Source of the DNA: an uncultured Clostridia bacterium
GTDB lineage: Bacteria > Bacillota > Clostridia > Acetivibrionales > CALMWN01
DNA length: 6,224 bases
Reading direction: 5' to 3'
Assembly: GCA_937873555.1 (NCBI GenBank)
Contig: CALMWN010000036.1
Span: 1-6,224, forward strand
Shown: positions 6,054 through 6,224 of the stretch, in pieces
How positions within the stretch are numbered: position 1 is the stretch's first letter
How the letters are laid out: each line of letters begins with the position of its first letter
Made by a program: the position numbers and the translations under genes
The notes under the pieces: generated by a model
What the model saw: the letters and a program-made list of their open reading frames with translations, nothing else
Told to the model about the DNA's origin: nothing
The model's database searches: none

Positions 6054-6224
6054 AAAGATGGATATCTTCGGAAGTTTGTTTAAAAACGACGGTATGCGTA
6101 TACCCGGTCTTGACGACTTTTATTTCGTAGGAGCGTGGGCTACATCGGCAGGAGCATTGTTTGTAAATGCGCTTTCCGGCAGAAAAGCTATTCAAAGGAT
6201 TTGCAAAAGGGAGCGCCTTAAGTT
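6031..6224 (+). pseudogene. C-terminal remnant of a phytoene-desaturase-like FAD oxidoreductase (runs off window)
   Basis: Starting near 6031, in a frame different from the heparinase frame, the sequence reads FFSNLPNKKMDIFGSLFKND and then IPGLDDFYFVGAW, ATSAGALFVNALSGR and IQRIC. This is the C-terminal signature of NAD(P)/FAD-dependent oxidoreductases related to phytoene dehydrogenase: the PGL-x-N/D-FY-x-x-G-x-W FAD-contact strand, then the closing SGR...IQ.IC helix. Only about 64 residues of a roughly 500-residue protein are present, with no N-terminal GxGxxG FAD fold, so it cannot function alone. ATG 6058 lacks a convincing ribosome binding site and sits 4 bases past the heparinase stop, so it is not taken as a real start. 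The left boundary is approximate. Family assignment is from memory of the motif. Confidence 0.6.

Noticed and set aside
6058..6224. Independent small gene starting at ATG 6058
   Set aside because: There is no good ribosome binding site, and the translation is the C-terminal signature of a much longer oxidoreductase, so it is a remnant rather than a complete gene start.
1..6224. CRISPR arrays, tRNA or rRNA genes, transposases or terminal inverted repeats
   Set aside because: None seen on either strand. The 5' part is compact housekeeping and sporulation sequence, and no insertion-sequence ends flank the damaged heparinase region.

Overview
The window comes from a low-GC, endospore-forming Firmicute. 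The evidence is strong GGAGG-type ribosome binding sites, classical intrinsic terminators, and adjacent dpaA and dpaB genes for spore dipicolinic acid synthesis. Cluster I clostridia generally lack dpaAB, so an anaerobe of the Acetivibrio/Ruminiclostridium type or another dpaAB-bearing clostridial lineage is plausible; this placement is inference. All genes lie on the + strand.

Bases 1-4500 are an ordinary, well-preserved chromosomal block: the 3' two thirds of pnp (polynucleotide phosphorylase), a terminator, an M16 zinc-protease gene of the MlpA/YmxG type, a terminator, then dpaA-dpaB and a terminator. The order pnp / M16 peptidase / dpaA / dpaB matches the Bacillus subtilis pnp-ylxY-mlpA-ymxH-spoVFA-spoVFB region without ylxY and ymxH, and the lysine/DAP genes (asd, dapG, dapA) that follow in B. 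subtilis are absent. A motif fitting the sigma-K consensus (AC-N17-CATAnnnTA) lies just upstream of dpaA. This agrees with mother-cell expression of dipicolinate synthase. A weaker sigma-H-like motif precedes the M16 gene.

Bases 4500-4817 contain no large gene. They form a promoter region with a pair of 9-bp direct repeats exactly 20 bp apart, a small palindrome, a near-consensus sigma-A promoter, a second extended -10 element, and a possible 21-codon leader ORF.

Bases 4818-6224 are the unusual part. They encode the helical (toroid) part of a heparinase II/III-family protein, interrupted by an in-frame TGA at codon 123 where a cysteine is expected. The reading frame and family-like sequence continue on the far side without any shift. 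The same gene stops abruptly after a DSQWFLSR motif. Within a few bases the sequence becomes, in another frame, the C-terminal end of a phytoene-desaturase-like FAD oxidoreductase that runs off the window. Two lesions in one gene favour a decayed or deletion-fused locus, or a chimeric sequence, over a selenoprotein. Every other complete gene here, and pnp, ends in TGA, so UGA is not reassigned genome-wide.
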